From positions 372,001 through 436,000 of the forward strand of contig JASNGC010000001.1 in the NCBI GenBank assembly GCA_038659295.1: DNA of 64,000 nt, written 5' to 3'. The translations under genes and the position numbers were made by a program. This document shows positions 49,364-58,786 of the stretch, in pieces (position 1 is the stretch's first letter; the number at the start of each line of letters is the position of its first letter). The DNA comes from Enterocytospora artemiae. Lineage: Eukaryota > Microsporidia. A model generated the notes under the pieces. It was given only the letters and a program-made list of their open reading frames with translations, made no database searches and was not told where the DNA came from.

Positions 49364-49388
49364 TGTTCAAACCATATTGGTTTGAACA
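49364..49388. repeat. Perfect inverted repeat between two SDR genes
   Basis: Arms TGTTCAAACCA and TGGTTTGAACA, 11 bases each, flank TAT. It is located about 105 bases after the stop of copy 1 and 150 bases before the start of copy 2. As RNA it would form an 11-bp stem with a 3-base loop but without a following T-run, so it is not a typical terminator. A palindromic protein-binding site is the alternative. Confidence 0.6.
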
Positions 49389-49537
49389 CAGATTCCGGTG
49401 CGATTTAAAATAAGCTACCATATGGTTTTCCATATTAATTTGTTCTTTCAAAATATGCTGCTGGATTCTAGTTATCTCTGACAAATCTCGCATGATAAGG
49501 ATATTAGATATTGCTTAATCCGAAAAATTTCGCCCTT

Positions 49538-50386
49538 ATGGTTTTGAAATTGATCCTTAAAACAATTCTGATATGCATAATTTTGAACTGTTTTATTCCA
49601 ATATATGCTCGAATATACTCTATATATCACAACTACAGGGCATGGAACAGCATTATGTCGAGGTGGGTTTTGATTACGGATGCCACGTCGGAAGTTGGTG
49701 AGGCATTCTGCGAGGCAGTAGCCATTAGAAATCATAATCTCATAATTTTTGGAAAGGACAGTGATAAATTGGCTGAATTGAAACGTAAACTAGAAACCAT
49801 GGTTAAAGTTGTTTCATACACCGTTGATTTTGAGACCTGTAGGAATTTCTATTTTATAGAAAAGCATAACATTGGGCTGGTAATAAATATGATTGGGCAT
49901 GAGGTATCAATACCCAGCAACTATGGCATCCCGGAAATTACCGCATGTGTCAATAGACATGTAAATGGCATCATATTGCTGACCAATACTGTCATTAAAT
50001 ATATGAAATTTCAACAAAATGGGGTGATTATCAATATAGGATTTGCATACAGCGATCGCCACACACCTTCTCATTACTCAATGATGTCTGCGGTCACTGC
50101 TGCAGTGGAAACATGGTCAACGGCGATTCAGTATGAGTTTATTTATGATAAGATTACAGTGGAGTATATGGAGGCTGGATTTCTATCTCTTGCCAGCAAC
50201 AACAGAAAGCCGTCTATATTAACTCCCACCGCAAAGGACTTTGTGGAGTCTGTTTTGAATATTTTCGGAAGCCATTACTATACAATTCCCTACTATCCTC
50301 ATTTTATAATCTTTTTACTTCTCAACCTTCTACCCAACAGAATCTACTATTGTGCTTTGGCCACAATCTGTAAGAAGAGTAACTGA
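49538..50386 (+). CDS. SDR-family (3-ketoacyl-CoA reductase-like) protein, copy 2, active site degenerate
   Basis: A 282-residue paralogue of the preceding gene with the same length, membrane helix and fold order (SRWVLITDATSEVGEAF). The nucleotide-binding motif again lacks the second and third glycines (TDATSEVG). The YxxxK position aligns to Met-Ser-Ala-Val-Thr, so Tyr and Lys are missing here too, and the Ser segment reads NIGFAY. Both copies keep the N(x)xG structural motif (INMIG) and the C-terminal hydrophobic patch. The shared losses suggest divergence before or at the duplication with later maintenance of the fold. The start follows AAATTTCGCCCTT. Confidence 0.7.
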   Translation: MVLKLILKTILICIILNCFIPIYARIYSIYHNYRAWNSIMSRWVLITDATSEVGEAFCEAVAIRNHNLIIFGKDSDKLAELKRKLETMVKVVSYTVDFETCRNFYFIEKHNIGLVINMIGHEVSIPSNYGIPEITACVNRHVNGIILLTNTVIKYMKFQQNGVIINIGFAYSDRHTPSHYSMMSAVTAAVETWSTAIQYEFIYDKITVEYMEAGFLSLASNNRKPSILTPTAKDFVESVLNIFGSHYYTIPYYPHFIIFLLLNLLPNRIYYCALATICKKSN

Positions 50387-50599
50387 TTGTTATTTATGGT
50401 TAAGGCTGCAATACTATTGAATCCCTTGTATGGCCCTGTATTTCTAGTCAGCTGAGCATTCAGATAAGTTGCCCACTCTGGACTGGCATAATTTTGTTGT
50501 GTGTACATCCATTTTAAATCCTCAACATATATTTTTACCGGTGGGGATTTAACCTTGTATATTGGATTTGGGCAAACCAGACACCCATTAACATCTTCC
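50347..50599 (-). other. Start-less 85-codon frame, possible hidden 3' exon or pseudogene
   Basis: On the minus strand a frame opens after a TGA near 50606 and stays open to a TAG at 50347-50349, with purines at about 64 per cent of first codon positions, as in genuine genes. It contains two Trp and a VCPNPIYKV segment and ends IAALTINNNQLLFLQ. The only in-frame ATG leaves 53 codons. A GTAGGT at 50743 and an AG at 50600 would splice the short exon 50744-50757 (MGLY) into it in phase. The candidate intron of 144 nt is long for this lineage. The last 40 bases overlap copy 2 of the SDR gene on the other strand. I do not recognise the protein. Confidence 0.3.
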
Positions 50600-50811
50600 C
50601 TGTTTCAAGTATTCAGTTTCCAAATTTACGATTTTTCGGTATTAATCAGTCGCCTTTAATGGTTAAGTTGTTCAAAAGATATTTGACAAGCAGCAAACAT
50701 AACTTCCCGTATCAACCCAAATGTTTGTGAACTAGTCACCTACTGATACAGTCCCATGTCTGTTTCAGAGAATAAATATTTTTATCTTGAAACAATCTGT
50801 TTTAATCCAGC
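50600..50811. other. Remainder of 425-base intergenic region
   Basis: It lies between the start-less frame and the start of the 50812 gene. A plus-strand ATG at 50655 opens 23 codons (MVKLFKRYL...) ending in TGA, with no CCC block. Otherwise there is no gene, RNA or repeat that I can support. Confidence 0.3.
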
Positions 50812-51759
50812 ATGTCGAGGAAAACAATGTATATCGTAGTTGAACCAGTTGTATCCGCAACTAGTCTGTTTGTTCTGTTTCTGATGGTCACGGCCTTCAT
50901 AACTCATCTGCCTAGGCAAAAATCGCCATCAACAACCCAAATGAACCTACAATTGATGTCGTTTTTCACCATTGTTACATTTGCAGTATACCAGTTCCTA
51001 ACCTTGAGATCTTCATATAAGCTTCCCACTTGGGAGTACGATACAGACTATAAAACACAAAGCCATAAGATATTTCAAATGCTGTCGGAAAATATCATGA
51101 AAACACTTGTATTTTTAAATATTGATATTATTCTGCAGACATTGGGAAACCTTGCGACTAAGTTTGACTTCTACAAGAGATTCACACTCTTCAGCTACTG
51201 TATTGTAAGATGCTTTCCAGTTGGAATTATTTTAAAAAATATCAGAAAAAAATATGACTTGTTTATACTCTTGGGAGAGATCTTTGCAATTACAGAATCA
51301 ATAGTCCTAATAATTCTGTTCATCAGTCTGTCGATGCATGTGGACGATACAAAAGCATACATGGAAGAACATAGGAGAGTTGATCGATTTTCGTTCGAAC
51401 ATATTTTGATGGTATTTAAGGACTCCTGCAGGATGATCTCTCTTGGCTTCTCTCTGGAGGTTGCTTACAGAATAATTTTTCTAATAATTTCTTCAAATGA
51501 TAGGTCGAGAACTCTACTTTTTGCCAAGGACTTCTGCAACGTAATTAGAATTATATCGTTTACGGCTGTTTTGTCTGGGGTGATTAGACTGATCTTTGCG
51601 GAGATTACAGAAGATGACTCAAACCTTGTGCATCTTAGGAGTATTTTCGATGCGAACTCAGAGAAGAACGAAGAGTTTTTTGAATATCAAGATATTAGTG
51701 AGCTTCCTGAAGAATCTGAGTTAGCCCTTACCGAGGAAACAGTGAAAAAGCTAATATGA
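50812..51759 (+). CDS. Multi-pass membrane protein, unknown
   Basis: A 315-residue protein with about seven hydrophobic segments: roughly 10-30, 45-62, 95-112, 124-140, 148-170, 205-225 and 240-262. The last 50 residues are acidic and probably cytosolic (repeated Glu near the end). There are no signature motifs of transporters, GPCRs or enzymes that I recognise. Seven predicted helices with a charged tail would suit a fungal-type receptor or transporter, but this is only topology. The start has CC but no CCC block. Confidence 0.65.
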   Translation: MSRKTMYIVVEPVVSATSLFVLFLMVTAFITHLPRQKSPSTTQMNLQLMSFFTIVTFAVYQFLTLRSSYKLPTWEYDTDYKTQSHKIFQMLSENIMKTLVFLNIDIILQTLGNLATKFDFYKRFTLFSYCIVRCFPVGIILKNIRKKYDLFILLGEIFAITESIVLIILFISLSMHVDDTKAYMEEHRRVDRFSFEHILMVFKDSCRMISLGFSLEVAYRIIFLIISSNDRSRTLLFAKDFCNVIRIISFTAVLSGVIRLIFAEITEDDSNLVHLRSIFDANSEKNEEFFEYQDISELPEESELALTEETVKKLI

Positions 51760-51902
51760 AAATGTAAACCCAGTAAATTAACATTCCCTTGTTTGGGGCC
51801 AAGCAGAACAAATGTTTCTACTTCACGAAGTTCACTCATTTGTTGGCTCTCCGAAATACCACTGATAATAAAAGTGCCTTTTCATTACATACCGGAAGTA
51901 AT

Positions 51903-52697
51903 TTACTTTTCATTTGTGTAGAAATACATATCCTTTTTATAAAAATCCTTATCAATTTTGATATTTCTGATAACATCATCCAGTAGGATGTTCCTGGCTT
52001 GGCTTCCAATGAATTTGGCGTTGTTTGAAATATTTACAACATGAAGATGCAACCTGAAATAGCTAGGACGATAATGGAAGAATAGCAACACGTCTTCTTC
52101 CGACAATGAGAATTTTTTCAAAACAGACAAAACATCCGCCTTACACCTCTTCAGCAAATCAATATCACTGGTTTCATTAATATCTCTGACAGACCTTAGT
52201 CTATCATCTTTGAAAACCACCAGCATATAAAGGTTGTCCACCCCATACGACTCATTCCACTTATAATCGTCTATAATCAAATAATCATCAGAATTAGAAT
52301 AGATTTTTTCTCCTTGTGACTTTTCATTTGCAATATCGTCCATCCATGTTGGTTCTAAATTTTCACAGTTATGCCGATATTCATCATAGCTTTCGGTTCT
52401 GTAGGTATATTCGCTAAAGTACTTTCTAAGGTGTTTTTCTGTGGCAGGATAGACCAACCTGCAGTGAATAGGCATTTTCATAGTGAAATGTTCAAGTTGG
52501 GTTGTGGAAATAGACTCCTTTACAACCCTGGCCAACTCATTATTTCTTTCCAGAATTATCTGATTGAGTTGTTTGTCGGTAATTTTAATAGATGGTACCA
52601 AATAGATTGCCTTTTGGTTGTCAATCTCACCAATAGCAATAGTCAAATCCGAGTTTCTGATCACCTGGGCGACTTCAAATCTTTTCAATCCATCCAT
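51903..52697 (-). CDS. DCS1: DcpS-type scavenger decapping enzyme
   Basis: A HIT-family pyrophosphatase that hydrolyses the m7GpppN cap left after 3'-5' mRNA decay. FFHYRPSYFRLHLHVVN matches the DcpS active-site segment. The first His of the HIT triad reads Arg and the second and third (LHLHV) are present, including the catalytic one. Upstream helices and the substrate-binding Trp-rich region fit the fold. The open frame starts from a TTG 18 codons earlier, but the ATG at 52697 follows AACCCCACAG and is chosen (264 residues, shorter than human 337). The domain-swapped N-terminus is reduced. Confidence 0.85.
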   Translation of the reverse strand: MDGLKRFEVAQVIRNSDLTIAIGEIDNQKAIYLVPSIKITDKQLNQIILERNNELARVVKESISTTQLEHFTMKMPIHCRLVYPATEKHLRKYFSEYTYRTESYDEYRHNCENLEPTWMDDIANEKSQGEKIYSNSDDYLIIDDYKWNESYGVDNLYMLVVFKDDRLRSVRDINETSDIDLLKRCKADVLSVLKKFSLSEEDVLLFFHYRPSYFRLHLHVVNISNNAKFIGSQARNILLDDVIRNIKIDKDFYKKDMYFYTNEK

Positions 52698-53053
52698 CTG
52701 TGGGGTTAAAATATTTGCTGAAACCAAATCAACTGATCTAAAACAAGGCAAAATCTTGAATTTTCAATCTGATAGAAATGGCTTTATTAATTATTTCTGG
52801 GCACTACCAATAAAGACATCTTCTTTCAAGGATATACTGATAGAAAAACAACTATTTTTCTCTAAACAAATGTATCATGCTCCTCCATTCACAGATTCAG
52901 GATTTTATTCCCAAAACAGATGATGAAACCCCAAACTAAGTCCATCAGAAGGACAATTTGTTACTATCAAAGTACCAGCTTGTAATGAACTTTTGAAATA
53001 CAAAAACCTCATCTTTTAAACAATTAATTTTTTCAAAATATTTACTGTTCCAA
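52698..53053. promoter_or_regulatory. 356-base divergent promoter, DcpS / Nfs1
   Basis: A plus-strand frame without an ATG runs through it to a stop near 52923. It has no usable start and I do not accept it as a gene. The last 40 bases before Nfs1 are AT-rich with AATTTTTTC and AAAATATTT tracts. The CCC block is lacking on the Nfs1 side (TTCCAA). No RNA gene was recognised. Confidence 0.4.
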
Positions 53054-54316
53054 ATGATTCCTGCTGCCAACACATCGAGTAATATTTCAAGAGCAGTGCT
53101 AGAGCCTATGGTTCATACACCCACAAAATATTTCGACTTACAATCGACAACTCCAATAGATCCACGCGTTCTAGATTCTATGCTGCCATATGCCACTGGA
53201 TTCTACGGAAATCCACACAGTAGAAACCATTCATTTGGTTGGGAAGCAGAAAATGCTGTTGAAAACAGTCGGGCTCAAATTGCCAGTTTGGTCAATGCTG
53301 ATCCAAAGGAAATCATTTTCACCAGTGGAGCCACCGAATCTGACAACTTGGCCTTGAAGGGTGTTGCCGAGTATTTCGACAATAAATTGCACATAATTAC
53401 ATCTCAGACAGAGCACAAGGCAGTTTTGGAAACATGTAGGCATTTGGAGGAGATTGGTGTGGATGTGACATACTTACCATCTAAAAAAGATGGAAGCATT
53501 TGTCTTGATGAACTGAGAGCAGCCATAAGGCCAGACACAAAGTTGATTTCATTGATGGCTGTTAACAATGAAATTGGTGTTATCAACCCGATTGAGAAGA
53601 TTGGACAGATCTGCAAGGAACATGACATTATTTTTCACACAGATGCGGCACAGGGATTTGGAAAAATCCCTATTGACGTCAAAAAGTGTAATATTGGGCT
53701 GATGAGCATTTCAGGCCACAAGATCTATGGACCAAAAGGTATTGGAGCTCTCTATGTTCGCAGACACCCACGAGTTCGCTTGAGGAAGTTGTTCCATGGA
53801 GGTGGCCAGGAAAGAGGGATTAGAAGTGGAACTACTCCCCCATTTCTCACTGTGGGATTGGGTAGGGCTGCAGAGATTGCGAAAAAAGAAATGGATAGTG
53901 ACTCAGAGCACATCACCAAACTAAATAAAAGGCTTCTGGCAATACTAAAGGAAAAGATGGGAGAGGACTTTATTATGAATGGAAAGAATACAATACCAGG
54001 GTGCATAAATATCTCGTTTCCGTATGTTGAAGGCGAGGGTCTTCTAATGCGTCTGAAAAACTTTGCCTTATCCAGTGGTAGTGCATGCACTTCAGCCTCA
54101 CTGGAGCCATCATATGTGCTGAGAGCCATTGGGGCTTCAGATGATTTGGCGCACTCCTCAATACGCTATGGGATTGGACGATTTACAAAAGAAGCAGATG
54201 TCGAAGAGTTGGCTACGGCAACAGCAGACTCTGTTAATTCTCTAAGAGAAATGTCACCGTTGTATGAGATGGTTAAGTCAGGAATTGATCTGAGCACAAT
54301 CAAATGGAGTGCCTAG
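53054..54316 (+). CDS. NFS1: Cysteine desulfurase Nfs1/IscS (mitosomal)
   Basis: A PLP enzyme that takes sulfur from cysteine for Fe-S cluster assembly. It is the main known task of the mitosome, the mitochondrial remnant of microsporidia. Features: [13 protein letters not shown], the HTDAAQ segment, PLP-lysine motif [10 protein letters not shown], and the mobile catalytic Cys loop [10 protein letters not shown]. At 420 residues it is full length. A short polar N-terminus of about 20 residues precedes the conserved [13 protein letters not shown] and could be a reduced targeting signal, but it has only one Arg before residue 25. The Cfd1-type scaffold gene is at 3.5 kb. Confidence 0.96.
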   Translation: MIPAANTSSNISRAVLEPMVHTPTKYFDLQSTTPIDPRVLDSMLPYATGFYGNPHSRNHSFGWEAENAVENSRAQIASLVNADPKEIIFTSGATESDNLALKGVAEYFDNKLHIITSQTEHKAVLETCRHLEEIGVDVTYLPSKKDGSICLDELRAAIRPDTKLISLMAVNNEIGVINPIEKIGQICKEHDIIFHTDAAQGFGKIPIDVKKCNIGLMSISGHKIYGPKGIGALYVRRHPRVRLRKLFHGGGQERGIRSGTTPPFLTVGLGRAAEIAKKEMDSDSEHITKLNKRLLAILKEKMGEDFIMNGKNTIPGCINISFPYVEGEGLLMRLKNFALSSGSACTSASLEPSYVLRAIGASDDLAHSSIRYGIGRFTKEADVEELATATADSVNSLREMSPLYEMVKSGIDLSTIKWSA

Positions 54317-54762
54317 GCGAAACACACAATAAAATGAATAAGAATTTACCCAGACACCAACTGCCCATTTAGTCTTATTTTCTCTTTCATTGTTCAGCAA
54401 TCTTTTCTATAAATATATTATCATATTGTTTTCGGAGGCATTGCTTCCTGTGCATTTCAAATCACATTTATTATTACTAAATATCACCATAATCTTTAAT
54501 AATGGGTCTGAGCACCATTATTTTATATTAAAATGCAATTGGAAACAGATTTTTTAGTATCATTATCAGGCAAAACTACAAATGCTATTATTTATAAAGT
54601 GGCTGGGAGAAATTTGGCTAGGTGTTAATACAAAATAAATACAGCGGAATTTTGTGCCACCGGCATCCATATCATAGAACAAAGCCTGAGATATGGGATT
54701 TGCAAACTTTCACGGATTGGTATTAATTATATACATTTTGATAGGTTGAATTTTTCACCCAA
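54317..54762. other. 446-base intergenic region with a small hairpin
   Basis: No gene was recognised. An inverted repeat at 54498-54522 (AATAATGG, nine-base loop, CCATTATT) could form an 8-bp stem about 180 bases after the Nfs1 stop. The ORF-free stretch is AT-rich and contains several ATG codons followed quickly by stops. A tRNA-like A/B box pair was looked for and not seen. Confidence 0.4.
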
Positions 54763-55476
54763 ATGAATAAACTCATCAAGAAATCGAAAATATCCAAGAA
54801 AAGATCGATTGATAAAGTCCAAGATAGTTGTTTAACCAACAAGTTGATTATAACCTCCAAAGCACCATCTAAGAGAGTAAAGAAGATGTGTACTCAGTTG
54901 AGAATTCTTCTCAAACCAGACTGCTTAGCAAATTTAAAGGAGTTCAGTCCCAGATTCCAAGCAATTATGGAGCAAGCCGATAGATTATTGCTAAGCCACC
55001 TGGTCGTCGTTTCTGAAAAGGAGATTCAGATAGGTATTTGCCCATGTGGACCAACCTACAGATTCCAAATTGTTGAATACGAAGATAATTATAAAAATTT
55101 TGACAAAAAAATATTTTCCAGATACCCGATAGTTACATTTGACACTGCCGATTCCACATTAGAAGGTTCCAAGATGAAAGATATTGTCCATCTTTTTGAA
55201 AAGTTTGGTAAAGAACACTATGACAAATTGAGAAGATGTGTTCACATAGCAATACTGGGAGACTTGATTTATATACGGCAATATTGCATTTTCCTTGAGG
55301 ATACAGAGACAAATTTCAAGGTTGGCTTTAAAGAAATAGGACCTAGATTTACTCTAAAATTAATGACCAAAACACCAGATTTCTATCCCGAGTGGAAAGC
55401 CAACCCTGTCAAAAGACAGAATATCAAGCCCAAGCGTGATATTGTTGACCCATCAAGCTCTGATCATGGGCAATAA
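54763..55476 (+). CDS. SSF1: Brix-domain ribosome biogenesis protein, Ssf1/Peter-Pan type
   Basis: A nucleolar factor for 60S subunit assembly (27S pre-rRNA processing). The Brix domain shows ILLKPDCLANLKEF, then the SHLVVVSEKE segment and the GPTYRFQI motif, and ends with FKEIGPRFTLKLM, which corresponds to the Ssf1/PPAN C-terminal VGPRMTLQL segment. The N-terminus is Lys/Ser-rich and nuclear-like. At 237 residues it is about half of yeast Ssf1 (453), keeping essentially the Brix domain. Rpf1/Brx1 are alternatives, but the closing motif favours Ssf1. CCC lies two bases before the ATG. Confidence 0.75.
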   Translation: MNKLIKKSKISKKRSIDKVQDSCLTNKLIITSKAPSKRVKKMCTQLRILLKPDCLANLKEFSPRFQAIMEQADRLLLSHLVVVSEKEIQIGICPCGPTYRFQIVEYEDNYKNFDKKIFSRYPIVTFDTADSTLEGSKMKDIVHLFEKFGKEHYDKLRRCVHIAILGDLIYIRQYCIFLEDTETNFKVGFKEIGPRFTLKLMTKTPDFYPEWKANPVKRQNIKPKRDIVDPSSSDHGQ

Positions 55477-55570
55477 TGTATATGATGTGTGGGGTAGTGA
55501 AGAATCATTAAAGATATATGATTAGACTTCTCTGTATTAATTTTTTGGTTTTGTGCTTTACAATCGCTCC

Positions 55571-57370
55571 TCAACTCTGAGACGTAAGAAATGTTTTTAT
55601 TTTGATCATTGCTTCTACACAGTCTGCTACAACTATTCGCTTGAGAATCCATGGGCTAAGCTTTGCCTTTAGACACAAATATCTGCTGTCTAACAATACC
55701 ATAGCAGAATAGTCTTCTTTATGTCTTACAGCCCTTCCAAGGGCCTGATTTACTAGCTTCATTGCAACATCAGTCCCATAATCCGGATTGAATTTGTTTC
55801 TCTCTTCAAATTCAGCAGTCTTTGTGGGGTATGGCACACCCATGATGATGAGCAGTCGGCACAGGTCATCGGAAAAATTTATTCCTTCACTAAGCTTTCC
55901 TCCCATCACAGCAACCAAGATATCTGGAGACTTTTTAAACTGATCGAGTGTCGATTGATCTTCAAATAGAATGTTTCTCCTAAAATATGCCACCTTGGGA
56001 CTGTTCCTGATCATAGAAAGATACTGCTTTGAAGGTACAAAAACCACAATCCCCCCTGATTTGATAGGGTTTGTCAGGGTAATTAGGGTATTGATGACAT
56101 CATCAATCAATCCATTTCTTCCTGAGTAGGTCAACGATATAGGCTTCTTATTAACTGTCTCGTGTACGATAAGTGGTAGAAATTTGTTGTTGATGGTGTT
56201 GTAACTAAAATATTTCAATCCAGGGAAAATTTGTTGTATTTGTTCGATCGGCTCCATGGTGCCTCCTGCGAACAAAATAGATCTGCATCTTTTTAATTCT
56301 TCGAAGTATAACTTCGGATCCAATGGTGTGAATCTAACAAAATGCTGGTTAGAAACTATGATTGAGCTGTCCTCACTAAAAGTTAGTAATTTTAGAAATT
56401 TGGAAAATTCAAAGATGGAGTTTAAATCATTCTTCTGTGCAATTCTTTGGGTTTGGATATATTCATCAATCTCTAGCATATTGAAATCAACTAGCCTTGC
56501 CTCTTTCAAGAATCTACAGAGTTTGTATACCTTCTCATTTGTCCGTGGCTCCTTACCGAATTCATCTTTCTTCTCACTAAACTCCCTCTTGTAAAATTCC
56601 AAAAGTCTTTCTATAATTGATTTTATTTCCTTGGAAAGCCCCTTCGAATATAATATTCTTCTGATTTCAACCCACTTTACATCTACAGAATTCAGCTGTA
56701 TGATGGTTTCGTGGATGTTATGGGCTTCATCCACAATTAATATTTTGTCTTCCAGATCTATACCTGCGCTCAGTCTGCCTTCTCTGGTAAATAATAGGTT
56801 GTAGGTCAGGAGGACAATCTCACACTCAGCACTCCTATCCTTTGAGTAGTAATATGGACAGAATTTATTTGTTTTCCCCTCGGCCCTAATTTCTTCTATG
56901 TCCATACTTAGGTTGTTGTAGTATATGTCATCTGGATTTCTAATACTCTTGCAACGATACTCGCATTTGTCCAATCTTTGTAACTCCCTACACTTGTCGG
57001 TAATTGCATCAATCCCCATTTTTACGGTGTCGATCTTCTCATTGATGCATAAAATCGATCTAGAACCCAAAACCACGGTTTTGTAGTTGTATCTATTTGT
57101 TTTTAGCTCGTTAATCACTTGGTTCAGCTGGGAGTGAGTTCTAGAACAATAATATACTTTAGTCCGTGATTTCCTACTCAGTAATGAGTATAGGCCATCT
57201 GTCTCGTCATTTTGGATAAAATTCATAGCCGTGTACAAAAGTGAGAGTGTCTTACCGGTACCTGTTGGACTGCTAAACACGCCCACCTCTTTCTTCTCGA
57301 CAACTGCCTTTGCATCTTCGATAAATTTTTTTTGAATGCCGTAAAGCTCCTTTGGAAAACCAAAATCCAT
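55571..57370 (-). CDS. CHL1: Chl1/DDX11-type DEAH helicase (XPD family)
   Basis: A superfamily-2 5'-3' DNA helicase of the XPD/FANCJ/DDX11 group, involved in sister-chromatid cohesion. FGFPKELYGIQKKF, SPTGTGKT (Walker A) and VDEAHN (DEAH box) are clear. Four cysteines that ligate the family Fe-S cluster lie between motifs Ia and II (LCINEK, then KCREL, YRCK and FCPYY). GGKLSEGINFSDD and GVPYPT are characteristic of Chl1. The frame continues to a GTG, and an ATG lies 18 codons upstream. The ATG at 57370 is chosen because it follows AAATTATCCCA and matches the family start (599 residues). Confidence 0.85.
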   Translation of the reverse strand: MDFGFPKELYGIQKKFIEDAKAVVEKKEVGVFSSPTGTGKTLSLLYTAMNFIQNDETDGLYSLLSRKSRTKVYYCSRTHSQLNQVINELKTNRYNYKTVVLGSRSILCINEKIDTVKMGIDAITDKCRELQRLDKCEYRCKSIRNPDDIYYNNLSMDIEEIRAEGKTNKFCPYYYSKDRSAECEIVLLTYNLLFTREGRLSAGIDLEDKILIVDEAHNIHETIIQLNSVDVKWVEIRRILYSKGLSKEIKSIIERLLEFYKREFSEKKDEFGKEPRTNEKVYKLCRFLKEARLVDFNMLEIDEYIQTQRIAQKNDLNSIFEFSKFLKLLTFSEDSSIIVSNQHFVRFTPLDPKLYFEELKRCRSILFAGGTMEPIEQIQQIFPGLKYFSYNTINNKFLPLIVHETVNKKPISLTYSGRNGLIDDVINTLITLTNPIKSGGIVVFVPSKQYLSMIRNSPKVAYFRRNILFEDQSTLDQFKKSPDILVAVMGGKLSEGINFSDDLCRLLIIMGVPYPTKTAEFEERNKFNPDYGTDVAMKLVNQALGRAVRHKEDYSAMVLLDSRYLCLKAKLSPWILKRIVVADCVEAMIKIKTFLTSQS

Positions 57371-57542
57371 TGGGATAATTTTTGAACAAGAATATCCCGT
57401 GGTCTCACCATCTACCGTAAACATCAGGTCAGGACAACAAGGGGCAAATGAGAACACAATGGTTCAATAAACTGCTGAAGAATAATTATTTAGTTTAATT
57501 CGTGGCAAGGAAAACAACAGCAAGCATAAATCTTAAAATTAT

Positions 57543-58535
57543 TTAATTTCTTGATATTTCCAATCTTAATAGGGTTCCAGTACAAAGTCCAGCAAGCAAC
57601 TCATCTCCACAAAATATCATTGACGTACAGTAGCACTCACCCTTCTCCGAAAACACAAATTCTCCTACAAAATTATTTTCAATGATATTCCAGAACATGA
57701 TCTTATTAGGAATGGCAATTGCAATCAGTGGCTGATTTTCGCCAGAAGCCAGGGCTGTGACCCTACCCGAAACTGCAATACTTTGCAAGCACTCATTATG
57801 GGTCAAATTGATTATGAACACCTTAGCATTCCTACCGCCATACACCATCAGAGATCCATCGTTGGAAAAGCACATAGCCTTGACTGCCAAGTCGGTGTTG
57901 TTGTCATTGAACTTGGTTTTGGATTCGGCAAGAGCTTGGATGTCAACATACTTTCCATCAACAAATGTCTTAAGCAATGACTCGGTCTGCAAATCCCAGA
58001 TCTTGACTGTCCCGTCATCACTGCAGGTTGCCAGATGCTCATCAGTGCCTGGAATGAACTCAACCTGATTGACCCACCCTTTATGTCCATTTTGTGCTGA
58101 TGTATAACGTGCAGACTCCTTACCTTTTGTGTTCCACAAGATAAATGAATGATCCTGCGAGCCAGACACTATTTTATTGTTCTCCTTGTTGATGGCCAGA
58201 GAAGTAATATTTCGCGAATGTCCTTCAAACTTCTGGAGCTCTGCAGGTGTTGAGCCGTGGACAAAAACAAACTCACCCGATGCTGTTATCACCTTATCTC
58301 CACTCGGGGCATAAATCGCACTGGTAACTCCCTTAGGATGGCCACCAAACGACTTAATGATCCTGGATTCCTTATTGGCCAGATCCGTACTCAGCTCATA
58401 AACACATGCTGCTTTATTTCTATGACCAATCAGTATATGCGGCCTCGAGGATCCGCTCTGAACCTTCTTCAGCGACTCAATTGCCACCTCAGCAATTCTA
58501 ATTTGCTCTTTCTCTCTTATCGAAACAGTGGACAT
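57543..58535 (-). CDS. RACK1: RACK1/Asc1-like WD40 ribosomal scaffold
   Basis: A seven-bladed WD40 protein (330 residues; human 317) of the small ribosomal subunit that links translation to signalling. Blades show GHPKGVTS, GHSRNITSL...GSQDHSFILW, GHKGWVNQVEF followed by CSDDGTVKIWDL, and the final AGLCTGTLLRL. The conserved GHKGWVNQV blade and DLAVKAMCF follow the RACK1 order. The start carries the ribosomal-class lead (AAATTTACTCCCC), which supports a ribosomal role rather than another WD protein. Confidence 0.85.
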   Translation of the reverse strand: MSTVSIREKEQIRIAEVAIESLKKVQSGSSRPHILIGHRNKAACVYELSTDLANKESRIIKSFGGHPKGVTSAIYAPSGDKVITASGEFVFVHGSTPAELQKFEGHSRNITSLAINKENNKIVSGSQDHSFILWNTKGKESARYTSAQNGHKGWVNQVEFIPGTDEHLATCSDDGTVKIWDLQTESLLKTFVDGKYVDIQALAESKTKFNDNNTDLAVKAMCFSNDGSLMVYGGRNAKVFIINLTHNECLQSIAVSGRVTALASGENQPLIAIAIPNKIMFWNIIENNFVGEFVFSEKGECYCTSMIFCGDELLAGLCTGTLLRLEISRN

Positions 58536-58560
58536 TGGGGAGTAAATTTTTTAAAAAATA
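58536..58560 (-). promoter_or_regulatory. AAATTT + CCCC start-proximal signal of RACK1
   Basis: On the minus strand, AAAAAATTTACTCCCC ends one base before the ATG. It shares the layout of eS4, uS15, uL14 and Dbp2. Confidence 0.7.
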
Positions 58561-58786
58561 AAAAACACCGCCTTATTAAAAACCACAGCTCCATTCATTT
58601 TCGGAATATCGCAGCACAATCCGTTTGAATACCGGGAAAAGTTCATACAAACCAACATGTGTAAAATATGCCTGCGGCAAGCTTAAGCCGTAAGAGATAC
58701 AAGAGCACATGCCATGAAATCCACTACTACATTATATAGTCTTTTAGTTAGTTGCTTACTTGACGTCGTTTTGTTTTTTAGCCCCA

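Noticed and set aside
52618..52923. 101-codon plus-strand frame in the DcpS/Nfs1 spacer
   Set aside because: It lacks an ATG, its first third is antisense to DcpS, and the part in the spacer has no recognisable domain. A decayed gene is possible but unsupported.
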